Notes: generated by a model not told the origin, from the letters alone. 64,000 nucleotides of DNA from Streptomyces pyxinae (GCF_024756275.1 NZ_JANUGQ010000001.1:310001-374000), one strand, 5' to 3'; shown: positions 32,692 through 43,455, counted from the stretch's first letter. A program made the numbers and translations.

Positions 32692-33008
32692 GTGGAAGAG
32701 GCGTTAGTCCTTTATCTCGAACGTATGGGCTGCCATCCACCCCATAGAAGTACGGCTGTGACCTACCCGACACCGAGGAATCAAAAAAAACTTTCCGGAA
32801 GGGGTTGTATCCGCAGCCGAGGTTTGCGAATCTCTACGTGGCGATCGGGACGGCCCGCAACACCGGCCTCCATGGATAGCCAGAACCCCTCCTCACTTCA
32901 CGGACCACACCAGTTCTTCTGGCCGTCGGCCCTTCACGTGTTGGGGGATTCGTGAAAGCGTTCACATTCACAAGCACCGTGCAGCAACACCAAGGAGAGG
33001 TAGCAGCC
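32692..33008. promoter_or_regulatory. Long, AT-richer leader/promoter region of wblE
   Basis: 317 bases of clearly lower GC, including an A8 run at about 32783-32790. A GTGAA-N4-TTCAC dyad at 32952-32965 lies 43 bases before the wblE ATG. An open frame exists here, but it has no RBS or coding character. Multiple stress promoters are known upstream of wblE in S. coelicolor; I cannot fix their boxes. Confidence 0.5.
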
Positions 33009-33266
33009 ATGGACTGGCGTCACAACGCCGTTTGTCGTGAGGAAGACCCCGAGCTGTTCTTCCCCATCGGCAACACCGGTCCTGCGCTGCTGCAGATCGA
33101 GGAAGCCAAGGCTGTCTGCCGGCGCTGCCCCGTCATGGAGCAGTGCCTGCAGTGGGCGCTCGAGTCCGGCCAGGACTCCGGCGTCTGGGGTGGCCTCAGC
33201 GAGGACGAGCGCCGCGCCATGAAGCGCCGCGCCGCTCGCAACCGGGCGCGCAACGCCAGCGCCTGA
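33009..33266 (+). CDS. wblE: WhiB-like iron-sulfur transcription regulator WblE
   Basis: 85 residues. Four Fe-S cluster cysteines (NAVC, AVCRRCP, MEQC), the GVWGGLSEDERR turn motif and a basic C-terminus (MKRRAARNRARN) define the WhiB family. The ATG at 33009 has GGAGAGG upstream. WblE is an abundant, redox- or stress-related member that probably contacts the principal sigma factor. Followed by a strong hairpin at 33368-33401. Confidence 0.93.
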   Translation: MDWRHNAVCREEDPELFFPIGNTGPALLQIEEAKAVCRRCPVMEQCLQWALESGQDSGVWGGLSEDERRAMKRRAARNRARNASA

Positions 33267-33745
33267 GCGACGCCACCGCGACGAGCCTCGGCCCCGGCGG
33301 CGTGTGCAGTGCGCACACAATGACCCGCTCCCCGAGCCGCAGCGCGCAGCAGTAACCCACAAGCGTTCGAGCCCCGGACCGTCTTCACGGTCCGGGGCTC
33401 GCTGCTGTGCGCGTCGGATACGGCGGGGGGTGGCGTCCGAGGGGAGGCTTCGGGCGGCCGGGGAAGCCACCGGAGGCCGTCGGAGGCCGCGGGGCTCGCT
33501 CGTGGTCGCCGGTACCCGCCGGAGGCCGTCGCCGCCGACGGCTGCGCACCCGAGGTCATCGAACGCCCGGCCGTCAACTTCCGCGCCTCACGGGAGGGTT
33601 GCTCTGCTGAGAGCCGGTCCGCTCGGCTGATCGGCGGACCATCCCGGGAGATGCGTACCGCCGTACAACCGCTCCACCCTTCACCCACTCGGGTGAGAAC
33701 GAGCCCCGGCGGGCACCGGCCGGCGGCGGTCCGCCACGACCGGGG
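33267..33745. other. Gap between wblE and the histidine kinase gene
   Basis: 479 bases between converging genes. It holds the hairpin at 33368-33401 and several GGAGGCCGtCGGAGGCC-type short repeats at about 33440-33530. No convincing gene. Confidence 0.5.
33368..33401. terminator. wblE terminator
   Basis: Perfect 15-base inverted repeat CGAGCCCCGGACCGT / ACGGTCCGGGGCTCG with a CTTC tetraloop, 101 bases after the wblE stop. Confidence 0.75.
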
Positions 33746-35215
33746 TCACTTCTGGGAGCGCACGGGGATGTCCAGCACCACCCGGGTGCCGCGCTCCGGG
33801 GCCGGGCGCATGTCGAAGGTGCCACCCAACTCGCCCTCCACCAGGGTGCGGACGATCTGGAGGCCGAGGTTCCCGGCGCGCTGCGGGTCGAAGCCCTCGG
33901 GCAGTCCCCGGCCGTCGTCCTGCACGGTGATCAACAGCCGGGCGTCGGCGGAGCGGGCGTCGCCCCGGACCGCCGACACCTCGACGGCGCCCTGCTCGCC
34001 GGGGGCGAAGGCGTGCTCCAGGGCGTTCTGCAGCACCTCGGTGAGCACCATCGAGAGCGGGGTGGCGACTTCCGCGTCGAGAATGCCGAAGCGGCCGTTG
34101 CGACGGCAGGCGACCTTGCCGGGCGAGATCTCCGCGACCATGGCGATGACCCGGTCGGCGATCTCGTCGAACTCCACCCGCTCGTCCAGGTTCTGGGAGA
34201 GCGTCTCGTGCACGATCGCGATGGAACCCACCCGGCGCACCGCCTCGTCGAGCGCCTCCCGGCCCCGGACCGAGTCCATCCGCCGGGCCTGGAGACGGAG
34301 CAGGGCGGCCACCGTCTGGAGGTTGTTCTTCACCCGGTGGTGGATCTCCCGGATGGTGGCGTCCTTGGTGATCAACTCGCGCTCGCGGCGGCGCAGTTCG
34401 GTGACGTCCCGGAGCAGCACCAGGGAACCGATCCGGCTGCCCTTGGGCTTCAGCGGGATGGCCCGCAGCTGGATGACCCCGCCGTTGCCCTCCACCTCGG
34501 CCTCGCGCGGGGCATAGCCGCTGGCCAGCTTGACCAGGGCCTCGTCCACCGGCCCCCGGGACGGGGCGAGGTCGGCGGTGATCTGGCCGAGGTGCTGGCC
34601 GACCAGGTCGGTGGCGAGACCGAGACGGTGGTACGCGGAGAGGGCGTTGGGCGAGGCGTACTGGACCACCCCGTCCGCGTCCAGCCGGATCAGCCCGTCA
34701 CCGGCCCGGGGCGAGGCGTCCATGTCGACCTGCTGACCGGGGAAGGGGAACGTTCCGGCAGCGATCATCTGGGCCAGGTCGGAGGCCGACTGGAGGTAGG
34801 TGAGCTCCAGCCGGGAGGGGGTCCGCACGGTGAGCAGATTGGTGTTGCGGGCGATCACCCCGAGCACCCGGCCCTCCCGGCGGACCGGAATGGACTCGAC
34901 CCGGACCGGGACCTCCTCCCGCCACTCCGGGTCGCCCTCCCGCACGATCCGGCCCTCGTCCAGCGCCGCGTCCAGCAGCGGACGCCGGCCGCGCGGCACC
35001 AGGTGGCCGACCATGTCGTCCTGGTAGGAGGTGGGGCCGGTGTTGGGCCGCATCTGGGCGACGGAGACGTACCGGGTGCCGTCGCTGGTGGGGACCCAGA
35101 GCACCAGATCCGCGAAGGAGAGGTCGGAGAGCAGCTGCCACTCCGAGACCAGCAGGTGCAGCCATTCGAGGTCGGACTCACCGAGGGCGGTGTGCTGGCG
35201 TACGAGGTCGTTCAT
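33746..35215 (-). CDS. PdtaS-like sensor histidine kinase (GAF-PAS-HisKA_2)
   Basis: 489 residues from ATG 35215. An N-terminal GAF-like domain (about 1-150), a PAS domain (about 175-280, RLDADGVVQYASPNALSAY), the phosphoacceptor REIHHRVKNNLQTVAALL of HisKA_2, and an ATPase domain with N-box LTEVLQNALEHAF and G-box DDGRGLP. No membrane segment: a soluble sensor like mycobacterial PdtaS, which phosphorylates an ANTAR-type RNA-binding regulator; no such partner is adjacent. A DasR-like operator lies at 35357-35368, 142 bases upstream. Confidence 0.9.
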   Translation of the reverse strand: MNDLVRQHTALGESDLEWLHLLVSEWQLLSDLSFADLVLWVPTSDGTRYVSVAQMRPNTGPTSYQDDMVGHLVPRGRRPLLDAALDEGRIVREGDPEWREEVPVRVESIPVRREGRVLGVIARNTNLLTVRTPSRLELTYLQSASDLAQMIAAGTFPFPGQQVDMDASPRAGDGLIRLDADGVVQYASPNALSAYHRLGLATDLVGQHLGQITADLAPSRGPVDEALVKLASGYAPREAEVEGNGGVIQLRAIPLKPKGSRIGSLVLLRDVTELRRRERELITKDATIREIHHRVKNNLQTVAALLRLQARRMDSVRGREALDEAVRRVGSIAIVHETLSQNLDERVEFDEIADRVIAMVAEISPGKVACRRNGRFGILDAEVATPLSMVLTEVLQNALEHAFAPGEQGAVEVSAVRGDARSADARLLITVQDDGRGLPEGFDPQRAGNLGLQIVRTLVEGELGGTFDMRPAPERGTRVVLDIPVRSQK

Positions 35216-35666
35216 GGAGGGCACGGGTGCGAGGGTACCGGGGGGACGGAGCCTGGCGCGGAGGCGGTCCATGCGGGAGGATGGGGCCGGCACACCGTCC
35301 CGCGACACCCGGCACCCCGGGGGTGCGGCACCCGCGCGGGACGTGGACAGGCCGAATGGTCTAGTCCACAATGACTACTGGTCCACCATGACGACAGCTT
35401 GCCCGGTTCCGGGACCGCCCGGACCGGTTCGGACTTCCGCCCTCCCCGCACAGGAGGGTGGAGCCCTCCGCGAGGAGGGTGCCCGAGGGAGCGGCGCTCT
35501 CTGCCCTGACCGCGCCCGCCCCTCACCTCGGCCGGGGGACCGCACACCCCGCCGGCCGGGCAGCTCCGGGCTGCGGTGCCGGACGGGTTGAGGGTCCCGT
35601 CCCGGCGCCGCGGCCCGCGGGTACTTCCGGTGTCGCGGGTGCTCCGAGTGCGGAGCCCGTCCCCCG
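35216..35666. other. Upstream region of the histidine kinase gene
   Basis: 451 bases. The half near the kinase gene is less GC-rich and contains the DasR-like site at 35357-35368 and a second half site ACTGGTCCACCA at about 35377-35388. The rest, after the TetR gene end at 35667, shows no gene. Confidence 0.5.
35357..35368. promoter_or_regulatory. DasR-type operator upstream of the histidine kinase gene
   Basis: TGGTCTAGTCCA, one base off the palindromic dre core TGGTCTAGACCA, with a further half site ACTGGTCCACCA 20 bases away. It is 142 bases upstream of the kinase start. Confidence 0.65.
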
Positions 35667-36260
35667 TCAGGGCCAGGCGAGCATCGCGGTGGCGGCCACC
35701 GCCTCCAGTTCCTCCCGCCCCGCCCCGTCGCGGGCCTGCTGGGACATGCCCTGGAGCACCGCCCCGCAGAACCGGGCCAGCGCCCCCGCGTCGGTCCCGG
35801 CCGGGAGCCGGCCGGCCGCGACATCGGCCCGGATCAGCCGGGCGAAGCCCGCGATATTGGTCTCCCGCCGCTCCCGCAGCTCCTCGGCCACCCCGGGGGT
35901 GGAACAGTTGGCCGCCGCGGAGATCATCAGACAGCCGCGCGGGCGGTCCGGGGCGGTGAACTCCGCCGCCGCCTCCCGCAGCATCCGGCCCAGGCCCGCC
36001 CGGGCGGTCGGCTCCTCGGCCAGAGCGCGCACGGCGTAGCCGCCGTACTCCGTCGCGTACGCCGCCACGACCTCCAGGAACAGCGTCCTCTTGTCCCCGA
36101 AGGCCGCGTAGAGACTCGGCGCCCCGATGCCCATGGCCCGGGTCAGGTCCGCGATGGAGGTGGTCTCGTACCCCTGCTCCCAGAAGACCGTGGTGGCCCG
36201 CTCCAGGGCCGCGTCCCGGTCGAAGGAGCGAGGCCGTCCGCGCTGTCCGGTGGTCGCCAT
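35667..36260 (-). CDS. TetR/AcrR-family transcriptional regulator
   Basis: 197 residues. N-terminal HTH (about 10-58): RDAALERATTVFWEQGYETTSIADLTRAMGIGAPSLYAAFGDK (read in parts), then a helical ligand domain containing RGCLMISAA, the TetR_C pattern of the AcrR-like group. It is a single gene on its strand, so its target is not obvious from context; autoregulation or control of the repeat-rich upstream region is possible. Confidence 0.88.
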   Translation of the reverse strand: MATTGQRGRPRSFDRDAALERATTVFWEQGYETTSIADLTRAMGIGAPSLYAAFGDKRTLFLEVVAAYATEYGGYAVRALAEEPTARAGLGRMLREAAAEFTAPDRPRGCLMISAAANCSTPGVAEELRERRETNIAGFARLIRADVAAGRLPAGTDAGALARFCGAVLQGMSQQARDGAGREELEAVAATAMLAWP

Positions 36261-36527
36261 GCGGGGATTCTATAGCGGGTGTTAGGGAATATCGCCGCGC
36301 CCGTCCCGCCCGAGGACCTCGGGCGAGGACCCCGGGCCCAGATGTGCGCCGGGCCACCCGGTTCCACGATGGAGGCAGGAGGGATGGCGGCCCCGCGAAG
36401 CCACCGCGCGGGCCGGACGGCCCCGAACCGGGCGGACCCGGGCCCGGAAGGACCCCGAGCCGGGCGGACCCGGGCCCGGGACGACCCCGAAACCGGCGTG
36501 CCAGGAGCCGTACGGGCCCGAACCGGG

Positions 36528-36612
36528 ACGGGCCCGACACCGGGACGGGCCCGACACCGGGACGGGCCCGACACCGGGACGGGCCCGACACCGGGACGGA
36601 CCCGACACCGGG
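36528..36612. repeat. 17-base tandem repeat, five units
   Basis: ACGGGCCCGACACCGGG starts at 36528, 36545, 36562 and 36579 exactly, with a one-base variant at 36596 and a degenerate start at 36613. Each unit contains the palindrome GGGCCC. Confidence 0.88.
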
Positions 36613-36729
36613 ACGGACCTGGCCCGGACGGACCCGGGACGGACCCCGGACGGACCCGGGACGACCCCGGCCGACCCGCGTGAACCGGCCCGCGCGAGCT
36701 CTCCGCCCCCGGGACCCCTTCTGCTAGAT

Positions 36730-36741
36730 TGGTCTATACCA
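36730..36741. promoter_or_regulatory. DasR operator (dre) of nagB
   Basis: TGGTCTATACCA, one base from the dre core, 55 bases upstream of the nagB start. DasR is known to repress nagB in S. coelicolor through such a site. Confidence 0.85.
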
Positions 36742-36795
36742 CTTTGAACAGCGCACGGACATCCCCGTAGACCACTCAAGATCGGCAGGCTCAGC

Positions 36796-37581
36796 GTGGA
36801 AGTTGTCATCGTCCAGGACGCGGCGGCGGGCGGCGAACTCATCGCGGAGGGCATCGCCGCCCTGCTGCGCCGCAAGCCCGACGCCCTGCTCGGCGTGGCC
36901 ACCGGCTCGACCCCGCTGCCCATCTACGACGCGCTGACCGCCAAGGTCCGGTCCGGCGCGGTGGACGCCGCGCGCGCCCGCATCGCCCAGCTGGACGAGT
37001 ACGTCGGCCTGCCCGTCGGGCACCCGGAGTCGTACCGCTCGACCGTGCTGCGCCAGGTGGTCGAGCCGCTGGGGCTGGACGCCGGGGCCTTCATGGGCCC
37101 GGACGGCTCCGCCGAGGACGTCCAGGCGGCGTGCGAGGCGTACGACCGGGCCCTCGTCGAGGCGGGCGGGGTGGACCTCCAGATCCTCGGCATAGGCACC
37201 GACGGGCACATCGGCTTCAACGAGCCCTGCTCCTCGCTGGCCTCGCGCACCCGGATCAAGACCCTCACCGAGCAGACCCGCGTCGACAACGCCCGGTTCT
37301 TCGAGGACGACATCGACCAGGTGCCGCACCATGTCATCACCCAGGGCATCGGCACCATCCTGGAGGCCCGTCACCTGGTGCTGCTCGCCACCGGCGAGGG
37401 CAAGGCGGAGGCGGTGGCCCAGGCGGTGGAGGGCCCGGTCGCGGCCCTGGTGCCGGCCTCCGCGCTCCAGCTCCACCCGCACGCCACGGTGGTGGTGGAC
37501 GAGGCGGCGGCCACCAAGCTGAAGCTCGCGGACTACTTCCGCCACACCTACGCGCACAAGCCCGCCTGGCAGGGGCTGTAA
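36796..37581 (+). CDS. nagB: Glucosamine-6-phosphate deaminase NagB
   Basis: 261 residues from GTG 36796. LGVATGSTPLPIYDAL, the DEYVGLP loop with its catalytic Asp and the GIGTDGHIGFNEP strand are the NagB signature. It converts glucosamine-6-phosphate to fructose-6-phosphate and ammonia, feeding GlcNAc and chitin breakdown products into glycolysis; glucosamine-6-phosphate is also the inducer that releases DasR. Full length for the family. Followed by a terminator at 37608-37646. Confidence 0.95.
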   Translation: MEVVIVQDAAAGGELIAEGIAALLRRKPDALLGVATGSTPLPIYDALTAKVRSGAVDAARARIAQLDEYVGLPVGHPESYRSTVLRQVVEPLGLDAGAFMGPDGSAEDVQAACEAYDRALVEAGGVDLQILGIGTDGHIGFNEPCSSLASRTRIKTLTEQTRVDNARFFEDDIDQVPHHVITQGIGTILEARHLVLLATGEGKAEAVAQAVEGPVAALVPASALQLHPHATVVVDEAAATKLKLADYFRHTYAHKPAWQGL

Positions 37582-37607
37582 CACCTCGGGTGGGGTGCCC
37601 GGACGCG

Positions 37608-37646
37608 GGAGAGGGGCCGGTTCCTCACGGGAACCGGCCCCTCTCC
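37608..37646. terminator. Terminator between nagB and the GH3 gene
   Basis: Perfect 17-base inverted repeat starting GGAGAGGGGCCGGTTCC with a 5-base loop, 26 bases after the nagB stop and between convergent genes; probably bidirectional. Confidence 0.8.
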
Positions 37647-37691
37647 GCTCCTCCTCACACAGTGGCTTCTCGGTGGCGGCGCGGGACGGGT

Positions 37692-39476
<1,785 letters not shown>

Positions 39477-39483
39477 GCGGGCG

Positions 39484-40440
39484 TCATCCCTTCACCGCGC
39501 CGGCCGTCAGACCGGCGGCCATCTTGCGCTGGACGAGGAGGAACAGGACCACGATGGGAACCGCCATCAGAGTGGCACCGGCCATCATGGGCGCGTACTC
39601 GGTGCCGTGCTTGGTGGTGAAGTTGCCCAGCCAGACGGTGGCCGTCTGGTTCTGCTGGCTCATCAGCATCAGGGCGTAGAGGTACTCGTTCCACGCCTGG
39701 ATGAAGCCGTAGACCGAGGTGGCCACCATGCCGGGGGCGAGCAGCGGGAACACCACCCGGAGGAAGGCGCCGGTGCGGGTGCAGCCGTCGACCATGGCCG
39801 CCTCCTCCAGCTCCTTGGGGATGTTCACGATGAAACCGCGCAGGGTCCACACCGTGAAGGGGAGGATGAAGGTCAGATAGGTGATGATCAGGCCGGTGAG
39901 CTTGTCGTACTGCCCCAGGTCGTTGAGGAGCAGGAAGACCGGGATGATCATGGCGACCAGCGGCACCATCTGGACCGCCAGGATGCCGACGATGACGACC
40001 TTCCGGCCCCGGAAGGCGAACCGGGAGATGGCGAGCGCGGCCAGCATCCCGACCACGATTCCGATGACCACGACCACCAGCGAGACGATCAGGCTGCGCC
40101 CGACCGGGCCCCAGAAGTCGGCCACCTGGAAGGCGCGGTCGAAGTTCTCCAGCGTGAAGACCCGGGGGAAGAAGTGCGGGTCCGGGTCGATGGCGTCCTT
40201 GGCGGGCTTGAACGCCGTGTTGAGCATCCAGTAGACCGGGAAGCCCGCGACGGCGAAGACCAGCAGCCCGAGGAGATTCCAGCCCCAGCGGCCGCGCCGG
40301 GGCCCCTCCTCACGGGTCCGGCGGGCGAACCGGGGCCGGCGGGCGGCGGCCGGGGTGGTGGCCCCGGCGGTCGCGGCGCCCGGGGGCGAACCGGGGCCGC
40401 CGGGCGGCGCGGCGGCGGGCGGGGCGGCGGGCACGGTCAC
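39484..40440 (-). CDS. dasC: Chitobiose ABC transporter permease DasC
   Basis: 318 residues from GTG 40440, overlapping the dasB stop as GTGA. A 45-residue Pro/Ala-rich cytoplasmic N-terminus, six membrane helices, and the EAA loop GFIVNIPKELEEAAMVDGCTRTGAFLRVVFPLLAPG (read in parts), where it contacts the shared ATPase MsiK encoded elsewhere. With DasB it forms the channel for (GlcNAc)2 uptake. Confidence 0.92.
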   Translation of the reverse strand: MTVPAAPPAAAPPGGPGSPPGAATAGATTPAAARRPRFARRTREEGPRRGRWGWNLLGLLVFAVAGFPVYWMLNTAFKPAKDAIDPDPHFFPRVFTLENFDRAFQVADFWGPVGRSLIVSLVVVVIGIVVGMLAALAISRFAFRGRKVVIVGILAVQMVPLVAMIIPVFLLLNDLGQYDKLTGLIITYLTFILPFTVWTLRGFIVNIPKELEEAAMVDGCTRTGAFLRVVFPLLAPGMVATSVYGFIQAWNEYLYALMLMSQQNQTATVWLGNFTTKHGTEYAPMMAGATLMAVPIVVLFLLVQRKMAAGLTAGAVKG

Positions 40441-41438
40441 TCCACCTCTCCGATCTTGAGCATCTGGCGCATGTACACGGCGACCACGCCGAGCAGCAGA
40501 AGGACGGTGACCAGGGCGATGGCGGAGCCGCCGCCGTAGTCGTTGACGACGAACGCCTTGTCGTACGAGTACGTGGTGAGCAGCTGGAACTCGGCCTCCG
40601 GATGGCCGTTGCGCATCACGAAGACCTGCGGGAAGACACCCATGTCCCAGATGACCGAGAGGGTCGTCAGCATCACGATGACCGGCTTGAGGATCGGCAG
40701 GGTGACGTACCGGAAGACCCCCCAGGCGCCGGCGCCGTCCAGCCGGGCGGCCTCCTCCAGCTCCTTGGGTACCTGGGTGAGCCCGGCGCTGAGGGTGATG
40801 ACCACGAACGGCACCGCGCCCCAGACCACCAGGAGCATGATCACCGCGAGCCCCTGCGGGCCGCTGGCGAACCAGTTGTGGCCCACCATGTCCACACCCG
40901 GGAGCCGGCTGAGCAGCCAGTTGAGGACGCCGTAGTCGGAGTCGAAGAGCCACTTGAAGATGGCGGTGGCGACGACGATCGGCATCCCCCAGCTGGCGAT
41001 CAGGGCCACGTTGACCAGCGCCTTGACCCAGCCGGAGACCCGCTGGAGCAGCAGCGCGATCAGCATGCCGAGGACCATGGTGAGGATCACCGCGCCGCCC
41101 GCGAAGACGACGGTCCGCAGCACCACGGCCCAGAACTCGGCGTCCCCCAGGATCTTGGTGAAGTTGGCGAGGCCGACCGACTCGGGGTCCTGGAAGCCCC
41201 ACAGCTGCGGCTGGCCGAACTTCTGGAAGGAGAGGGTGACCAGCCGCACCAGCGGATAGCCGAGGACCAGGACGAGGACGATCAGGCAGGGCGCGAGGAG
41301 CAGCCAGGGTGCTCCCGCCCCGCCGCCCGGCCGGGTTCTCCCGGGTGCCCCGGGGCCGGAGCCGCGCGGTGCGCTCTCCGGGGCCGTCGACGGCCGCGTG
41401 GGCGGCACCTTGGCGGTGGTTGTGTCTGCGGCGCTCAT
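40437..41438 (-). CDS. dasB: Chitobiose ABC transporter permease DasB
   Basis: 333 residues from ATG 41438, with AGGAG 7 bases upstream; an in-frame start at 41504 is rejected because it would cover the intergenic hairpin and lacks an RBS. Six membrane helices and the EAA loop TQVPKELEEAARLDGAGAWG. It is the N-terminal partner of DasC in a MalFG-type sugar permease pair. It is separated from dasA by 94 bases that hold a strong stem-loop. Confidence 0.92.
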   Translation of the reverse strand: MSAADTTTAKVPPTRPSTAPESAPRGSGPGAPGRTRPGGGAGAPWLLLAPCLIVLVLVLGYPLVRLVTLSFQKFGQPQLWGFQDPESVGLANFTKILGDAEFWAVVLRTVVFAGGAVILTMVLGMLIALLLQRVSGWVKALVNVALIASWGMPIVVATAIFKWLFDSDYGVLNWLLSRLPGVDMVGHNWFASGPQGLAVIMLLVVWGAVPFVVITLSAGLTQVPKELEEAARLDGAGAWGVFRYVTLPILKPVIVMLTTLSVIWDMGVFPQVFVMRNGHPEAEFQLLTTYSYDKAFVVNDYGGGSAIALVTVLLLLGVVAVYMRQMLKIGEVE

Positions 41439-41473
41439 CGCGTGCTCCTCAGCGGTCCCTCTTCTCGTACGGG

Positions 41474-41525
41474 CGGCAGGGCCCCGTCGCGGACGGTCGC
41501 ACACGTCACGGACGGGGCCCTGCCG
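41474..41525 (-). terminator. Stem-loop between dasA and dasB, probable attenuator
   Basis: Perfect 15-base arms, 41474-41488 (CGGCAGGGCCCCGTC) and 41511-41525, with a 22-base loop, just after the dasA stop. In binding-protein-first operons such a structure commonly reduces read-through or protects the 3' end, giving more binding protein than permease. Confidence 0.7.
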
Positions 41526-41532
41526 TCGGGGG

Positions 41533-42807
41533 TCACTTGGTGTTGATGACCTTGTCGATGGCGGCGTCCGCCTCCTTGGCGGCGTCCGCGACCGACTTCT
41601 TGCCGGTGCCGATCTGCTGGAGCATGGTCTTGAGCGTCTGCGCCTTCTCGACCTGACCCCAGCCGGGAGCCATCGGGACGAACCAGTTGGACTCGGCGGC
41701 GGTGGCCGGGACGACCGTCTTCGGGTCGTTCTTCAGGGTCGCCAGGTCGGTCTTGTTGTTGGGCAGGTTGCCCTTGGCGAGCAGCCCCTTCTGGCCCTTG
41801 GCGCCGGTGAAGGCGTTGATCCACTCGGCGGCGGCGTCCTGCGCCCGGGACTTGACCGGGACGGCCAGGTCGGAGCCGCCCAGGAAGACCGGGAGCGGCT
41901 TGCCGGACGGGCCGGGCATGACGAAGTTCTCCAGCTTCTGCGCCAGCCCGCCGACCTTGTCGTTCTTCGGGTCGGCGGCGGTGCCGCCCTCCCAGGCCGC
42001 GCTGAAGATGGTGGCGGACTTGCCCTGGCCGAAGACGACCGGGCGGTCGGCCTCGTCCTTGGTCTTGTCGCCGTGCATGTAGCTGTCGACGATCTTCTTG
42101 TACGCGTCGAGCCCCTTCTGGGACTCGGGCGAGGACAGGTTCGCCTTCCAGGTGTCGCCGTCCTTCTTGGCGATGGAGCCGCCGGCGTCGTAGACGAAGG
42201 ACATCGCGGCGTACCAGTCCGGCGAGGGCTGGTACCAGGCGCTGAAGCCGGCGCCCTTCTTCTGCTGGATCTTGTCCAGGGCGGCGGTCAGCTCGGCGTA
42301 CGTCCTGGGCGCGGCCTTGACGCCGACCTCGGCGGCGATGTCCTTGCGCCAGGTGCCCACCCGGCCGCCCGCGTAATAGGGGACGCCATAGGTCTTGCCC
42401 TCGTAGGTGACCGACTCCTTGAGGCCGTCCAGCCACTGGTCGGACTGCTCGAACTTCTTCGGGTCAACCGGGGCGAAGGCGCCCTTCACCATGTAGCCGA
42501 GCATCTCGGTGTTGCCCATCTCCACCACGTCCGGGGACTTGTCGGTAGCGAGGACGGCGTCGAGCTTGGTGTTCTTGTCGGGCCAGCCGTAGTACTCGTG
42601 CTTGACGGTGAGGCCCGGGTGCTTCGCGGTGACCGCGGCGTCGGCCGCCTTGACCAGGTCGGGCCAGTTGTTCTGCGCGTCGACCGTCAGCCAGACCGTC
42701 AGTTCCTTGGCCTCGCCGCCGGTGGAGCCCCCGTCGCCGGAGCCGCACGCCGCGACACCGACCATCATGCCCGCGACACCGATCGCCGCGATGAGCTTGC
42801 GCTTCAC
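41533..42807 (-). CDS. dasA: Chitobiose-binding lipoprotein DasA
   Basis: 424 residues from GTG 42807 (GGAGGG upstream). Lipoprotein signal peptide MKRKLIAAIGVAGMMVGVAAC with lipobox VAAC (Cys21), then the extracellular-solute-binding family 1 fold (KELTVWLTVDAQNN, GVPYYAGGRVGTWRKD, FLGGSDLAVP). It captures N,N'-diacetylchitobiose outside the membrane and delivers it to DasBC. It is the first gene of dasA-dasB-dasC-hexosaminidase and is preceded by DasR operators at 42913 and 42938. Confidence 0.93.
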   Translation of the reverse strand: MKRKLIAAIGVAGMMVGVAACGSGDGGSTGGEAKELTVWLTVDAQNNWPDLVKAADAAVTAKHPGLTVKHEYYGWPDKNTKLDAVLATDKSPDVVEMGNTEMLGYMVKGAFAPVDPKKFEQSDQWLDGLKESVTYEGKTYGVPYYAGGRVGTWRKDIAAEVGVKAAPRTYAELTAALDKIQQKKGAGFSAWYQPSPDWYAAMSFVYDAGGSIAKKDGDTWKANLSSPESQKGLDAYKKIVDSYMHGDKTKDEADRPVVFGQGKSATIFSAAWEGGTAADPKNDKVGGLAQKLENFVMPGPSGKPLPVFLGGSDLAVPVKSRAQDAAAEWINAFTGAKGQKGLLAKGNLPNNKTDLATLKNDPKTVVPATAAESNWFVPMAPGWGQVEKAQTLKTMLQQIGTGKKSVADAAKEADAAIDKVINTK

Positions 42808-42912
42808 GCCACCCTCCTCAGGGCTGTCCGCAACCCCCCTGCGCCCACCGCGAAGCCATACCCGTACGACTGGTCGTGCTCGTGGGACGTGGGACTGGAA
42901 ACCGGTCTTTAA

Positions 42913-42924
42913 TGGTTTAGACCA
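42913..42924. promoter_or_regulatory. DasR operator (dre) of dasA, primary
   Basis: TGGTTTAGACCA within AATGGTTTAGACCAGTA, one base off the dre core, 106 bases upstream of the dasA start. Confidence 0.85.
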
Positions 42925-42937
42925 GTAACCCGGAGCT

Positions 42938-42949
42938 TGGCCTAGACCT
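42938..42949. promoter_or_regulatory. Second, weaker DasR-like site upstream of dasA
   Basis: TGGCCTAGACCT, two bases off the core, centred 25 bases from the primary site. Confidence 0.5.
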
Positions 42950-43455
42950 TTAGGGGTGTCAAGGGTGTATAAGAAGGGCAGTGGGCTCCGTTACCGGACC
43001 GACACCTGTGGCGGGACGACCACCCGTGACCGGTCCGTGTCACCATGTGAGCCCGTTCGGACCACCGGTGCGGATCCGGCTGATCAGGCCACCGGTCCGG
43101 CCGATCGGACCGAGCAGGCCGGTCAGGCGGGCCAGGCCGGTCGGGCCGCCGGAAGCGGTCCGGCCGTCGCCGGTCCGGACCGGCGACCGTACGGCCGTCG
43201 GCCCGGACCCCGTGGCCGGGCCGGAGGGGCCGGCCGGCGGCCGGTTTCCGGCCCGAGGGGCCGGGCACCGGGTGGCGGGACCGGACACCGGGGACATCAT
43301 CGGGCGGTGAGCCCGGGCATCATCGGCCGACAAGGCCCGAGCGGAACGGCCGGACAGGCCCAGGGACGGAGGAGCCGGTGACGGCAGGCAGTGCGGGAGT
43401 CGGGCCGGTGACGGCGGCGGCACAGGAGTCGGCACAGGAGCGGGAAGGGCGGACC

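Larger units (their letters stand above)
36261..36795. other. Repeat-rich gap between TetR gene and nagB
   Basis: 535 bases, very GC-rich. It contains the 17-base tandem array at 36528-36612, degenerate related units (GGACCCGGGACGGACCCC...) on both sides from about 36410 to 36675, and the nagB operator at 36730-36741. No gene. Confidence 0.6.
42808..43455. other. Divergent dasA/dasR control region
   Basis: 648 bases between divergent genes. The dasA side holds two DasR operators and an AT-richer promoter area (about 42890-42990). The dasR side (about 43060-43300) is a dense run of imperfect CCGGTCCGG/CCGGACCGG words, with many possible hairpins but no clean repeat unit. No gene seen. Confidence 0.55.

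Noticed and set aside
32692..32955. An 87-codon open frame directly after the lipid-kinase gene
   Set aside because: It has no RBS, no coding-like third-position GC bias and no recognisable motif, and lies in the known-type wblE promoter region.
43060..43300. Dense CCGGTCCGG/CCGGACCGG words before dasR as extra DasR operators
   Set aside because: They lack the TGGTCTAGACCA core and look like simple GC-rich repeats.
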